In this document: positions 1 through 9,117 of the stretch, piece by piece
Layout of the letters: each line of letters starts with the position of its first letter
Position numbering within the stretch: the first letter of the stretch is position 1
DNA from: a virus
Strand: one strand, 5' to 3'
Virus record (IMG/VR): IMGVR_UViG_3300031772_005039
Span: 1 to 34,954 of that record
DNA length: 34,954 nt
Translations under genes and position numbers: made by a program
Notes under the pieces: generated by a model
Told to the model about the DNA's origin: nothing
Seen by the model: only the letters and a program-made list of their open reading frames with translations
Database searches by the model: none

Positions 1-32
1 GAATTTATTTTGGAATGGCATTAGAAAAATGA
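1..32 (+). CDS. 3' end of an upstream gene (partial)
   Basis: The frame starting at base 3 reads IYFGMALEK and stops at TGA 30-32, overlapping the ATG at 29 as ATGA. This four-base overlap is the usual join between genes in this window, which is the only reason to call it. Too little is visible to say what the protein is. The next gene's own frame is also open to the window edge, so that gene could instead start further upstream. Confidence 0.35.
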   Translation, partial: IYFGMALEK

Positions 33-1024
33 TTGATCATCATCATAAAATTAGTGGTTACATAACAACGTACAATTGTGTTAAACAAGAATATCCGTTT
101 GACAAATGTATTCAATCATTATTGGGGTTTTGTGATGAAGTATGTGTGGTCGATGGCGGTTCAACCGATGAAACAATTAAAATCTTAAATGATCTCGCTC
201 TTAAAGATAGTCGAATTAAAATAAAAGTAGTGTCTCGAGATTGGAGTGATCCAAGATTTGCTGTTTTTGATGGCATGCAAAAAGCCGAAGCCCGTTCAAT
301 GTGTACCGGCGACTTTTGTTGGCAAATGGATAGTGACGAAATTGTTCATGAAGATGATTACGAAAAGGTCAAAGATTTATGCAAATCATTTCCAAAAGAT
401 GTCGACATTTTATCACTTCCGGTAATTGAATTTTGGGGGACTTTAGAGAAAGTTAGAATGGACATTCAACCATGGAAGTGGAGGTTGAGTAAAAACAAAA
501 ATAATATAACTCATGGAATACCATTCAATTTAAGAAGATATGACTCAGGGGGTCGAGTGTATTCTCTTCCTGGTAGCGATGGTTGTGATATGATAGATAA
601 AACGACCGGTGAAAGACTTAATCATATGGGATTTTATACCCAAGATGCCGATAAATTTAGACAAAAAGGATTATTGTCATTAAACAATGTTGATCGTGAT
701 CAATATGAAAAATGGTTTAATGAAATGACAAATATTCTTCCTTGCGTATTTCATTATAGTTGGTTAAATCTACCTCGAAAAATAAAACTTTATCGTGATT
801 ATTGGTCTGCCCATTGGGAAAATTTAGTTGGAAATGATTATAAAGATTTGCCAACAACGAATATGATGTTTGATGTTCCCTGGACAGAGGTCACAGATGA
901 TATGATCAATGATCTTGCTAAAAAGCTTTCAAAAACCGGAGGTCATATTTGGCACTCTAAATGGAATGGTCAAATAACACCCTGGATTGGTTGTTCTAGA
1001 AAACAGCCAAAGATTATGGAATGA
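29..1024 (+). CDS. GT2-family (GT-A fold) glycosyltransferase
   Basis: Predicted to transfer a sugar from a nucleotide-sugar donor. The N-terminal half has the GT-A layout: a beta strand at residues 9-15, the nucleotide-binding motif DGGSTDET at 42-49 and an MDSDE motif at 100-104 that fits the metal-binding DxD. The C-terminal half (about 130-331) is rich in Trp and Tyr and probably binds the acceptor. No signal peptide or membrane segment is seen, so it should act in the cytoplasm. The ATG at 29 overlaps the stop of an upstream frame. It heads a run with a methyltransferase and a second GT2 gene. Donor and acceptor cannot be told from sequence. Confidence 0.85.
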   Translation: MIDHHHKISGYITTYNCVKQEYPFDKCIQSLLGFCDEVCVVDGGSTDETIKILNDLALKDSRIKIKVVSRDWSDPRFAVFDGMQKAEARSMCTGDFCWQMDSDEIVHEDDYEKVKDLCKSFPKDVDILSLPVIEFWGTLEKVRMDIQPWKWRLSKNKNNITHGIPFNLRRYDSGGRVYSLPGSDGCDMIDKTTGERLNHMGFYTQDADKFRQKGLLSLNNVDRDQYEKWFNEMTNILPCVFHYSWLNLPRKIKLYRDYWSAHWENLVGNDYKDLPTTNMMFDVPWTEVTDDMINDLAKKLSKTGGHIWHSKWNGQITPWIGCSRKQPKIME

Positions 1025-1028
1025 AATT

Positions 1029-1769
1029 ATGAAAATTATTAACATAAAACAAAAACTTGAGGAATTTGATGTTCCCCTCAGCTCTATAAGACTAGGTGAC
1101 TTTGATTATATCGGCCATTTCACCGCAGAACGCCACCGTCAACCTGATGATGCAAATTATTCAAAAATCGGGTGCTTTTATCGTAGCAATTACGAACGAG
1201 GAATTCTCATATATTATCTTATACGAAAATTCAATCTAACTTCAATGTTAGAAATAGGATTTGGTAGAGGATATTCAACGTTTTGTGCTGCCAAGGCTTT
1301 TACAGATGCAGGAATAAAAGGCAAAATTGTCACAGTTGATCCTGATTTAAATGAAGATTATTTAAAACAATTACAAGCAATTTTCCCCAAAGAATGGTTT
1401 GAACATATTGAATTTGTTAAGGCTCGATCACAAGATTATTTATCACAATTAAATGATAAATTTGATTTGGTTTATATCGATGGTGATCATTCATATGAGG
1501 CAACAAAATCAGATTGGAATATGACCAAAGAAAAATTTAATAGTTTTATTTTATTTGATGATTATCATTTACCTTCTAAAAATGACCCAGGAATTGCATG
1601 TGCAAAAGCCATTGATGAAATTGATGAAAGTATTGAAAAGTGCAATGAAAAAGAATTAATTATTCTTGACAGACGTATCTTTTTTGATGATCGACAACAA
1701 ACAGACGATCAAATAAATTACGGACAAATTCTTTTACAAAAATCAAGTGTAAAATTATCAGAGTGGTGA
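1029..1769 (+). CDS. Class I SAM-dependent methyltransferase (Methyltransf_24-like)
   Basis: A Rossmann-fold methyltransferase. The SAM-binding motif EIGFGRG lies at residues 75-81, an acidic residue ends the next strand (VTVD, about 104), and the DGDH and DDYH motifs at 151-154 and 177-180 are typical of the Methyltransf_24 group, which often methylates sugars or small molecules in glycan clusters. The frame opens earlier with TTG at 987, but that start overlaps the previous gene by 38 bases. ATG 1029, five bases after the previous stop, is the better start and gives 246 aa. Lying between two GT2 genes, it probably acts on a glycan or its precursor; the substrate is unknown. Confidence 0.82.
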   Translation: MKIINIKQKLEEFDVPLSSIRLGDFDYIGHFTAERHRQPDDANYSKIGCFYRSNYERGILIYYLIRKFNLTSMLEIGFGRGYSTFCAAKAFTDAGIKGKIVTVDPDLNEDYLKQLQAIFPKEWFEHIEFVKARSQDYLSQLNDKFDLVYIDGDHSYEATKSDWNMTKEKFNSFILFDDYHLPSKNDPGIACAKAIDEIDESIEKCNEKELIILDRRIFFDDRQQTDDQINYGQILLQKSSVKLSEW

Positions 1770-1770
1770 T

Positions 1771-2526
1771 ATGACCCATCAAAATAAGTTCATTTTTGTC
1801 GCCCCCATGTTCAATGCCAGCAAAACGCTGGAACAAATGCTATATTCGATTTGTGGTCAATCATATAAAAATTGGAAATTAATCTTAATTGATGATATTT
1901 CAAATGATTATGAAAGAATAGAAGAAGCCAATATTATTAAATCTTTTAAAAATTTGATTGGCGATAATAGTAGAAGCCAAGATGATCAAAAAATTAATGT
2001 AGTTTGGAATAAAACAAAAAAATGGGAAGTTGAAAATGTTCTATATGGGATTTCAATGTGTGAAGATGAAGATATTATTTGTCGAATTGATGCCGACGAT
2101 TGGTTAACTGATCTTGATGCATTGACATATCTTAATGCACTTTATAATCAAACTGGTGCCGAGGTGCTTTGGTCCGCTCATCGATGGGAATATACAGATA
2201 GAAACATCTCAGGCCCGATGCCGCCCGATGCCGACCCTTACAATTTTCCCTGGGTTTCTTCTCACTTAAAAACATTTAGAAAACGATTAATTAATGACGT
2301 AAATGATATAAATTTTCGTGGTGAAGACGGAAATTATATTCGCCGCGCTGGTGATCAAGCGATTTATTTGCCTATATTATTTAAAACCAAAAAAAGAGGA
2401 TTTGTGCCACGAGTTTTTTATCATTATACAATTGATGAAAAAAATGGTGAAGTATATCAAACTGATGATGCAAAATTTCAAAAAAATGAAGCAGAATTTT
2501 TACGTCATAGAGGATTTACAAAATAA
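1771..2526 (+). CDS. GT2-family (GT-A fold) glycosyltransferase
   Basis: A 251-residue GT-A enzyme. It begins with the strand FIFVAPMFNAS (about 7-17), typical of GT2 enzymes, followed by the strand LILIDD (about 37-42). The DADDW motif at 107-111 is the metal and nucleotide-sugar site. A GEDG...GDQA segment near 184-197 may form part of the active site. It starts one base after the methyltransferase stop, so the two are likely translated from one message. No membrane segment is visible. The sugar and acceptor are unknown. Confidence 0.85.
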   Translation: MTHQNKFIFVAPMFNASKTLEQMLYSICGQSYKNWKLILIDDISNDYERIEEANIIKSFKNLIGDNSRSQDDQKINVVWNKTKKWEVENVLYGISMCEDEDIICRIDADDWLTDLDALTYLNALYNQTGAEVLWSAHRWEYTDRNISGPMPPDADPYNFPWVSSHLKTFRKRLINDVNDINFRGEDGNYIRRAGDQAIYLPILFKTKKRGFVPRVFYHYTIDEKNGEVYQTDDAKFQKNEAEFLRHRGFTK

Positions 2527-2582
2527 TATTTTATAAGTTAATAAATCTCAAACAACCCTCTGTTAGTTATTACTTTAATAAA

Positions 2583-2590
2583 TATAAATT
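2583..2590 (+). promoter_or_regulatory. T4-late-promoter-like TATAAATT
   Basis: TATAAATT matches seven of eight bases of the T4 late promoter (TATAAATA) and lies about 30 bases before the start of a probable virion gene, in a 92-base gap. A gp55-type sigma factor is encoded in this window, so late promoters are expected. The same octamer also occurs inside genes of this AT-rich sequence, so the match could be chance. Confidence 0.25.
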
Positions 2591-2618
2591 AAAATTTTAA
2601 ATAATTTTAAAATACATA

Positions 2619-3014
2619 TTGAAAGTGGCATTTTTAGATCATAGAGGGTTTGTTGATGATGGTTCTCCTAATTTAAATATTAGTGGTGACGTAAGAGTTA
2701 GTGGGGCTGTTTTTATAAATGGATCGGCTAGTTTAAATCCAACATATTCTTTAACACAAATAACTTATAGTTATTTTCTTACAATAAATGACAACGTCGT
2801 TGAGTGTACAACGGGATCGTTTATAGTTACTCTTCCCACTGCCATTGGTATTACTGGAAAATTATACAATATTAAAAACACCGGATCTGGCATTATAACC
2901 ATCAATACAACATTAAGTCAATCTATAGACGGATATGTAAATGGTGAATTGGCGTTAACACAATATGAATGTTTGTCGGTTGTTTCAAATAACACAAAAT
3001 GGTTAATAATGTAA
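2619..3014 (+). CDS. Small tail-fibre/appendage-like protein
   Basis: A 131-residue beta-rich protein. The C-terminal part (about 70-131) has a pattern common at the ends of phage fibre proteins: a Thr/Gly-rich strand, then YNIKNTGSG, a short TINT strand, an SIDG turn and a final Trp-containing strand (KWLIM). This suggests a virion surface or receptor-binding appendage domain. No ATG is available near the 5' end. The frame opens after TAA 2598-2600, and TTG 2619 or GTG 2625 are candidate starts. It is followed by another probable appendage gene, inside a cluster of glycan genes. Function is inferred from composition and fold pattern only. Confidence 0.6.
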   Translation: MKVAFLDHRGFVDDGSPNLNISGDVRVSGAVFINGSASLNPTYSLTQITYSYFLTINDNVVECTTGSFIVTLPTAIGITGKLYNIKNTGSGIITINTTLSQSIDGYVNGELALTQYECLSVVSNNTKWLIM

Positions 3015-3052
3015 TTAAAGAAGATTGAAGACGGGGGACGAGGGCAACACAA

Positions 3053-4600
3053 ATGACATATTTTAAAAAGACCATCATACAAGGAACACATGACGATGGG
3101 TCGATTGATGATATTCCAATAACAAACGAGAATCATCTTGAAATTGAAGTTCATGGTCCCATACATCCTTATGGTGAAATCCATGCTGAAAGGCTTCACC
3201 CACTTATCCAAGGAACAGCTACATATGGAATTAACTCTACTAATCATCGGACAACAACTTATCTAAGTGGAACTGTAACAACTTCAGGATCAATGTTCAT
3301 CTGTTCAACAGGTACCCAAGCATTGTCTTTTGGTACTTTTCAGTCTAGAAGAAGAGCAAAGTATCGGGCCAATCAAGGTCTCGTTGCAAGGTTCGGCGTG
3401 CTTTGGTCAGATCCAGTAGCAAGTTCAATTGTTGTTGCAGGAATTGGTCATGCCGAAAGCGGATATTTCTTTGGTTATAATGGAACAAGCTTCGGTATTC
3501 TTCATAGTAATGGAGGTGTCAGAGAGATAAGAACTTTAACAATCAACACAAAATCTTCTCATGCTGATAGCATTGACATAACCCTTAATGATGTTGTTAC
3601 TCCAGTTACTGTTACCAACGGGGCCTCCGCAATCACAACGGCTTCTGAAATAAACAAAACAACATTTACAGGATGGGTTGTAACATCTCGGGGTAACAAA
3701 GTTATATTTGTCGCCGATGATGTTGGTTCTAAAAATGGAACTTATTCTTTATCAAATGCAACCAGTGCCGCTGGAACCTTTGTCAGATCAACAACAGGTG
3801 TTGTATCAAACGATATATGGATTCCACAAACAGACTGGAACGGAGATCAATTGTTGGGCGCGGGCTCGTCGGGAATAACTCTCAATAAACAAAAGGGAAA
3901 TGTATTTCACATCGGTGTTCAACATGGATTTGGAAATATTATATTCAAGGTTGAAACTGTAAGTTCAAATTTGAATAATTCTACTTTTACAACTGTTCAT
4001 ACAATTCGAAATCCAAATACAAGAACAACACCAAATTTGACCAATCCATCGTTTACATTTACGATGTCGGCATATAGTACAGGCTCAATAACTGATGTAT
4101 CAGTTAAGTGTGGCAATTATGGTATCTTTAATGTTGGTGATATTAATTCCATTGAAAACAATTATACATACTCAGGTCAAATAACAACGGCAACTGATAC
4201 AACTTATGTTCCAATATTCACAATCGTAAATTCAAATGAATTCAATGGTCGAGCCAATCAATCGGTGGTAAACTTTACATCGCTGCAGGGCGCTATGAAG
4301 CATACTCAACCTGCTACTTTTTATTTAGTCAAAAATGCAACACTCCTTGGCTCACCCAACTTTGTCTTATATTCCAGTTCGAGTTCAACTTACGTAGACA
4401 CGGCCTCAACATCATTAACGTTTTCTGATAATAATCAAGTTGTGTTTTCTATTCCCGTGGGTGAAACAACAAGTTTCCACGCTGTTTTTACTCACAAAAT
4501 TGATTTGCAACCCGATGATTCAATATCAGTTTGTGTCAAGGCTTCAACAGGCAACCCTGCATATTGTTTGGCATCACTTAATTCTTCAGAAGAACAATAA
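3053..4600 (+). CDS. Probable virion appendage (tail fibre-like) protein
   Basis: A 515-residue protein dominated by Ser, Thr, Asn and Gly, with many short beta-strand patterns, no membrane segment and no signal peptide; this composition is typical of phage fibres and surface proteins. Residues about 70-160 form one block of strands (SGTVTTSGSM, then QSRRRAKYRANQG and a Gly-rich stretch). Residues about 350-515 look like another beta-sandwich region. ATG 3053 follows a G-rich leader (GGGGGACGAGGG) that may help ribosome binding. It directly follows the small appendage-like gene and is probably co-expressed with it. I recognise no catalytic motif; a receptor-binding or decoration role is inference. 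Confidence 0.6.
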   Translation: MTYFKKTIIQGTHDDGSIDDIPITNENHLEIEVHGPIHPYGEIHAERLHPLIQGTATYGINSTNHRTTTYLSGTVTTSGSMFICSTGTQALSFGTFQSRRRAKYRANQGLVARFGVLWSDPVASSIVVAGIGHAESGYFFGYNGTSFGILHSNGGVREIRTLTINTKSSHADSIDITLNDVVTPVTVTNGASAITTASEINKTTFTGWVVTSRGNKVIFVADDVGSKNGTYSLSNATSAAGTFVRSTTGVVSNDIWIPQTDWNGDQLLGAGSSGITLNKQKGNVFHIGVQHGFGNIIFKVETVSSNLNNSTFTTVHTIRNPNTRTTPNLTNPSFTFTMSAYSTGSITDVSVKCGNYGIFNVGDINSIENNYTYSGQITTATDTTYVPIFTIVNSNEFNGRANQSVVNFTSLQGAMKHTQPATFYLVKNATLLGSPNFVLYSSSSSTYVDTASTSLTFSDNNQVVFSIPVGETTSFHAVFTHKIDLQPDDSISVCVKASTGNPAYCLASLNSSEEQ

Positions 4601-4637
4601 GAACATAATTTAGTGTATATGTTGTAAAAAATTGCTT

Positions 4638-4892
4638 ATGGTATTTATAGCCATGACAAAACGCCTTCCTAAATGTCAAATTACAAAAACTTTTATTAAA
4701 AAAGTCAAGTATGATCTTAAGGTTGGCGATTGTGTTGCATTATCATGTGTATTTGGCGATAATCAATATGAAAATTATATAATCACTGGCGATCCAGTTT
4801 ATTTTAAAGATGCTGGTGGTTGGTATGTGAAAGCAAGAAGAGCGCTAACGGGATATATTGAAGATATTTCTGTTGATAGGATTTTATTATGA
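4638..4892 (+). CDS. Small hypothetical protein
   Basis: About 84 residues (79 if ATG 4653 is the start; a TTG at 4632 is also in frame). It contains a Lys-rich N terminus and a beta-rich core with paired patterns such as VGDCVALSC and YIITGDPVYF, suggesting a small barrel. No family is recognised. Its stop overlaps the next start as ATGA, so it is translationally coupled to the next small gene. Lying between appendage and glycosyltransferase genes, it could be a small virion or accessory protein, but this is not shown. Confidence 0.6.
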   Translation: MVFIAMTKRLPKCQITKTFIKKVKYDLKVGDCVALSCVFGDNQYENYIITGDPVYFKDAGGWYVKARRALTGYIEDISVDRILL

Positions 4893-5155
4893 AAAGATTT
4901 TATTTAAAACGTGTTATCGATGCATCTGGTGTTTCTGGTGTTGGTAACGTCGCCGAAGGTTGTCAATTTGACAATGGATGGGTTGCACTAATTTGGCTTA
5001 CAAATAAAACAGTAATGAGTTATTATGAGTCAATTGAAACTGCCGTTGAAATTCATGGCCATGGTAATAATACACAATGTATATGGGTTGATGATGAATC
5101 ATCAAATGTAAGAATTCTAAGTGATCACGTAGAAACAGGATCAATATCGCGATGA
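4889..5155 (+). CDS. Small hypothetical protein
   Basis: An 88-residue protein. An N-terminal basic strand (MKRFYLKRVID) is followed by VSGVGNVAEG and a WVALIWL strand. This pattern recalls a short beta-rich fold seen in small phage proteins, but no family can be named. It overlaps both neighbours by four bases (ATGA), so it belongs to one translational unit with the upstream small protein and the downstream GT4 gene. The region between about 45 and 75 is rich in His, Asn and acidic residues. Confidence 0.65.
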   Translation: MKRFYLKRVIDASGVSGVGNVAEGCQFDNGWVALIWLTNKTVMSYYESIETAVEIHGHGNNTQCIWVDDESSNVRILSDHVETGSISR

Positions 5156-6066
5156 AAGTTTATATTAATCGAAAACCAATAAACGGTCCCTGGGGTGGTG
5201 GAAATCATTTTGTTCGAGCTTCATATGAATTTTTTAAAGAAAATGACATAGAAGTAATTCCATCTGATTGTCATACGGAAGCCCCTGATTCTATGTTGAT
5301 TGTTGGGTTAGATAATGATGGCACGGGCATTTCACTTGAACAAGCAATAATGTACAAACTAACGATGTCACATATACGTGATATCAAATTAATACTCAGG
5401 GTCAATGAAAATGATGCACGAAAAGCAACAAACATAATTGATAAAAACCTTGTAAAATTTTCATCTCATATTGATGCGACAATCTTTGTTTCAAACTGGC
5501 TTCAAGATTATTTTATGAAAAAAGGTTGGGCTTGCCAAAATAATTCCGTTATCGTAAATGGTGTTGATTCAACTGTCTTTAAGCCATCTCAAAAAAGAAA
5601 TGATGGAAAAATTAATATTGTTTGTGCTCACTGGAGTGACAATCATCTAAAGGGACAAGATGAATATGAATGGTTAAATTCGTTTGTTAATAAAAACAAA
5701 AATGAATATACATTTACGTTTATAGGTCGCACAAAAGCAAATTTAAATAATTCAACTCACGTTCGTCCTCTTTTTGGTTTGAAACTTGGTGAAGAACTTG
5801 CAAAATATGATGTGTGCATCAACTCATCACGATTTGATCCTGGACCAAATTCTGTAATTGAATCAATATCATGTGATTTACCAACATATGTACATGCTGA
5901 TGGTGGTGGCGCCGTCGAGTTCGCTGGTCAAGATCATGTTTTTTCAAATATACAAGAACTTGAACAATTGTTATTATCAAAGAAATTTCAAAGTAATACA
6001 GCACAGTTTTTACCTTGGAAAGATGTGATACAACAATATTCAAAAACGATTAAGTCAATTATATGA
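5152..6066 (+). CDS. GT4-like (GT-B fold) glycosyltransferase
   Basis: A 304-residue GT-B type enzyme. The N terminus has a glycine-rich loop (GPWGGGNHF, about 13-21) of the kind that contacts the sugar donor. The C-terminal donor domain shows FDPGPNSVIESISC followed by LPTY and a DGGG loop (about 225-255), the GT4 nucleotide-sugar signature in which the Glu of the VIES segment corresponds to the EX7E motif. It is shorter than typical GT4 enzymes (350-400), as phage versions often are. No membrane segment is seen. It overlaps both neighbours by ATGA. Confidence 0.82.
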   Translation: MKVYINRKPINGPWGGGNHFVRASYEFFKENDIEVIPSDCHTEAPDSMLIVGLDNDGTGISLEQAIMYKLTMSHIRDIKLILRVNENDARKATNIIDKNLVKFSSHIDATIFVSNWLQDYFMKKGWACQNNSVIVNGVDSTVFKPSQKRNDGKINIVCAHWSDNHLKGQDEYEWLNSFVNKNKNEYTFTFIGRTKANLNNSTHVRPLFGLKLGEELAKYDVCINSSRFDPGPNSVIESISCDLPTYVHADGGGAVEFAGQDHVFSNIQELEQLLLSKKFQSNTAQFLPWKDVIQQYSKTIKSII

Positions 6067-6440
6067 ATGAAGAACATAATAAAAAACAACAGGTTTTTGA
6101 TGCCATATCAAAAATGATAGAACAAAAATTATTTGTCTATAAGAACGAGTCAATTAATCCATTAATATGTCTTAAAATCTATCAAGAAATTTTTAGTACA
6201 TTTACTGAAGTTTTAAATAATTCAAAAATTCAAATCAGTAATGAAGCATTAAATTACGTGGCACAATTATTTTATGATATGGTAAAAATTAACAATAATA
6301 AAGAACTTGATCCAAATATTTTTACGCAAAGAGCAAGTCTTGATAATGTTGAAACAAAAGATTTAAAAATAATTATCACCATTTTAAAAGGATCACCTGT
6401 TGCATTAATTCCATTTGAGGAATTAAAAAAACGAGGATAA
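6063..6440 (+). CDS. Hypothetical alpha-helical protein
   Basis: A 125-residue protein predicted to be mostly helical: amphipathic stretches at about 1-25, 35-60 and 65-80, then a beta/alpha ending (DLKIIITILKGSPVALIPFEEL). No signal peptide, cysteine pair or known motif is visible. It sits between two GT4 genes, starts inside the upstream stop (ATGA), and carries the SD (GAGGA) of the next gene in its last codons. It may be a partner or regulator of a glycosyltransferase, but nothing in the sequence proves this. Confidence 0.65.
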   Translation: MNEEHNKKQQVFDAISKMIEQKLFVYKNESINPLICLKIYQEIFSTFTEVLNNSKIQISNEALNYVAQLFYDMVKINNNKELDPNIFTQRASLDNVETKDLKIIITILKGSPVALIPFEELKKRG

Positions 6441-6441
6441 A

Positions 6442-7374
6442 TTGAGAATTCATTTTGATAACGTTGTATTTGGGGGACAAAGTGGTCCTAATTGTTTTGC
6501 AACACGTTTAGCAAAAGCCTTTTTTGAAAGTGGGCACGAGGTTGTTAATAACGGTCCAGATGCAAACGTTTCACTTGTCTTAATAGAACCCACCGGCTTG
6601 CCTCTTGCAAAGAAGAAAATTCAAAGAATAGATGGTATATGGTTTAAACCTGAAGAATTTTATCAAAAAAATCAAAATATCAAAAGATTTTATGATATTG
6701 CCGACGCTGTTATTTGGCAATCTAAATTTGATAGACGATTTGTCACCAAGTTATGGGGTGATCATCGATGTGATACCATCATAAGCAATGGAATTGCAAA
6801 TAACGTTTGTAAAAAAATAACAAGTCCGGCTCTTGAACAAATTCGTAATCAATATAAGTTAATTTTTTGTTGTTCATCAAATTGGCATCGTCAAAAACGC
6901 CTTAAAGAAAATATTGAATTATTTAAACATATTCAATCAACAATTGAAAATTCGAGCGCACTCATTGTTTTGGGTTCTAATCCTGAAATCATTGCCGATA
7001 AAGACATTTTTTTTGCAGGTCAACAATCTCATGATGTTTGTGATGAAGTTTATTCAATTTCAAATTGGATGTTGCATTTGGCCTGGTTGGATCATAGTCC
7101 TAATGTCGTGTGTGAAGCACTGAATCAAGGAACTCCTGTAATATGTTCAGAAGATGGTGGTACATCAGAACTCGTTGGTGACTTTGGTGTTGTTTTAAAA
7201 GAAAAAGAAAAATTTAAGTTTACTCTTACAGATTATGACAATCCACCAATTTTTGATGTATCACAACTTAAATCTTTACCAACTAAAAACTTATTAGGTA
7301 ATCATAAAGAGATCAATATTGAAATAATTGCAAAACAATATATTGGTTTATTTGAAAGAATTTTAGATGAATAA
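6442..7374 (+). CDS. GT4-like (GT-B fold) glycosyltransferase
   Basis: A 310-residue GT-B enzyme. The N terminus (FDNVVFGGQSGPNCFATRLA) holds a donor-site glycine loop. The C-terminal domain carries HSPNVVCEALNQGTPVI and EDGGTSELVG (about 218-247), the classical GT4 donor-binding block. A mid-protein strand LIFCCSSNWHRQKR (about 140-153) is where GT4 enzymes place the phosphate-binding basic residues. It probably starts at TTG 6442, since GAGGA at 6433-6437 is well placed for a ribosome; no nearby in-frame ATG competes. The end overlaps the next GT gene by eight bases. Confidence 0.83.
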   Translation: MRIHFDNVVFGGQSGPNCFATRLAKAFFESGHEVVNNGPDANVSLVLIEPTGLPLAKKKIQRIDGIWFKPEEFYQKNQNIKRFYDIADAVIWQSKFDRRFVTKLWGDHRCDTIISNGIANNVCKKITSPALEQIRNQYKLIFCCSSNWHRQKRLKENIELFKHIQSTIENSSALIVLGSNPEIIADKDIFFAGQQSHDVCDEVYSISNWMLHLAWLDHSPNVVCEALNQGTPVICSEDGGTSELVGDFGVVLKEKEKFKFTLTDYDNPPIFDVSQLKSLPTKNLLGNHKEINIEIIAKQYIGLFERILDE

Positions 7375-8284
7375 AGTTTATATCTTAGGGGCTGGAGAAA
7401 ATTGGATCGTTGATCGTTTTGTTAAGGAGTGGTCTGAGGATAATCAAGATATAACTGTTACAGATCCTTGGAATGCTGACGTAATTTGGTTATTGGCTGA
7501 TTGGTGTTTTAAACAACTACCACATGTTTTATTACAATCAAAAACAGTGATCACAACAGTTCACCACATTGTTCCTGAGAAATTTGACAAGTATGCCGAT
7601 GTTGATTTCGTTTGTCGTGATAAACTAACTGATGTATATCATGTATACAATCAAATCACTTATGATTTTATTCGTCCCCTAACTGATAAAAAGATTGTAT
7701 TAATTCCTTATTGGGCCAACCAAAGGTTGTTTCAACCATTATCCGTGACCCGAGAGTGGCTCAGAAAAAAATATCATTTATTGGATACAGATTATATTTG
7801 TGGGTCGTTTCAACGCGATACAGAGGGTGCAGGCGTCCCAAACGGAATATTTTTACCCAAACTTGAAAAAGGTCCTGATATTTTTTGTGATTATGTTGAA
7901 AGTCTTGCTAAGACAAAAAATAACGTTCATGTGTTATTAGCCGGATGGCGAAGACAATACGTAATTGATCGCCTTGACAAGGCAGGAATAAAATTTACGT
8001 ATCATGAACTTCCATCAGCTCAAGTATTAAATGAACTTTATCAATGTCTTGATACGTATGTTGTTTCGGCTCGGTGTGAAGGCGGTCCTCAGGCGTTACT
8101 TGAATGTGGACTTCTTAACGTTCCAACAATATCCACCCCCGTCGGAATTGCCCACAACGTCCTGCCACAATTATCGATCAATAATGATTTAATGAAATGT
8201 AACCCAACAATACCAGTAATTCCGAATGAGTGGAAACTCCCACGTGGATATGAACTTTATAGAAAATTAATTGAGGAATTATGA
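7367..8284 (+). CDS. GT4-like (GT-B fold) glycosyltransferase
   Basis: A 305-residue protein whose C-terminal half matches GT4 enzymes: a VHVLLAGWRR strand (about 187-196), LPSAQVLNELYQCLDTYVVSA (about 220-240) and the donor block EGGPQALLECGLLNVPTIST (about 238-257). The N-terminal half lacks the usual glycine loop; it begins with YILGAGENW and may bind a different acceptor. It overlaps the upstream GT by eight bases and the next gene by ATGA. This is the third GT-B gene in a row, suggesting sequential building of one glycan. Confidence 0.8.
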   Translation: MNKVYILGAGENWIVDRFVKEWSEDNQDITVTDPWNADVIWLLADWCFKQLPHVLLQSKTVITTVHHIVPEKFDKYADVDFVCRDKLTDVYHVYNQITYDFIRPLTDKKIVLIPYWANQRLFQPLSVTREWLRKKYHLLDTDYICGSFQRDTEGAGVPNGIFLPKLEKGPDIFCDYVESLAKTKNNVHVLLAGWRRQYVIDRLDKAGIKFTYHELPSAQVLNELYQCLDTYVVSARCEGGPQALLECGLLNVPTISTPVGIAHNVLPQLSINNDLMKCNPTIPVIPNEWKLPRGYELYRKLIEEL

Positions 8285-9117
8285 AAGATAAAATTACGTT
8301 AGGTTGTTTGTTATTCTTGACTGATGAAAATCGATCAAGACGTTATGATATTGTCCAGCAGTCGATTTTTTCATTGAATTTTTTTCAAAAACAAGAAAAT
8401 GTTGATTTATTAATAATAAACAATGGAAATAAAGATAAAGATGATATTTCTTCATTCATTAGTGAAGATTGTCAATTAGTTACAAAAAATAAAATTATTA
8501 ATTTAAATAAAAATTATTTTGATATTGCATCCCATATGTGTTCATATTGGCATGCTCTTGAAAATGGAAATAAATATTTTGCGTATACATATGATGATTT
8601 TGTTTTCACGGATGATAAATGGATAGATGAAGCAATAGAATTTATGAACCTCAGACAAGATATTTCTTGTATTAGAATTCCTTCATATATTCACAATGAT
8701 GCAATGTATAACACAAAATATACATCTAAAGATCAAAATCCAGATGCCGTGAGACACGAAACCGGTGCTGGCAATAAACAACTTGATAATCAGTTTAGTT
8801 GGTTGATTGGAACACATAATTTTTATAAATCAAATTGGCTTCCAAATTCAAGACCTATGTTATGGAGAACATCAGAGTTTGGTCATATGATCAATTCATT
8901 CAAAACGCTCCCGGTAATGCAATCATTTGAAGCTCTCATGTATGAATATGCAAATATCAATTATATAAATTGGACAAGCGGATTTATTGATAAAGGGGTT
9001 TGTTATACATTCCCAGTTAAAACATCTGAACGTACACTTGTTTCAAATCATTATCGTGATGTTTCAATAGATGTTTTAGAATTTAGAAAGGCATATGATG
9101 ACGCAAGCAACACCTAA
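8281..9117 (+). CDS. GT-A-like glycosyltransferase
   Basis: A 278-residue protein with a GT2-like layout: an opening strand ITLGCLLFL, a run of residues resembling the nucleotide-binding half (LLIINNGN, about 40-47) and a YTYDDFVFTDD segment (about 102-112) in the place of the DxD metal site. A later region with many His, Trp and Tyr residues (about 160-240) probably forms the acceptor side. Sequence support is weaker than for the other GT2 genes, and a non-canonical DxD is noted. The end overlaps the next gene by 23 bases. Confidence 0.65.
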   Translation: MKDKITLGCLLFLTDENRSRRYDIVQQSIFSLNFFQKQENVDLLIINNGNKDKDDISSFISEDCQLVTKNKIINLNKNYFDIASHMCSYWHALENGNKYFAYTYDDFVFTDDKWIDEAIEFMNLRQDISCIRIPSYIHNDAMYNTKYTSKDQNPDAVRHETGAGNKQLDNQFSWLIGTHNFYKSNWLPNSRPMLWRTSEFGHMINSFKTLPVMQSFEALMYEYANINYINWTSGFIDKGVCYTFPVKTSERTLVSNHYRDVSIDVLEFRKAYDDASNT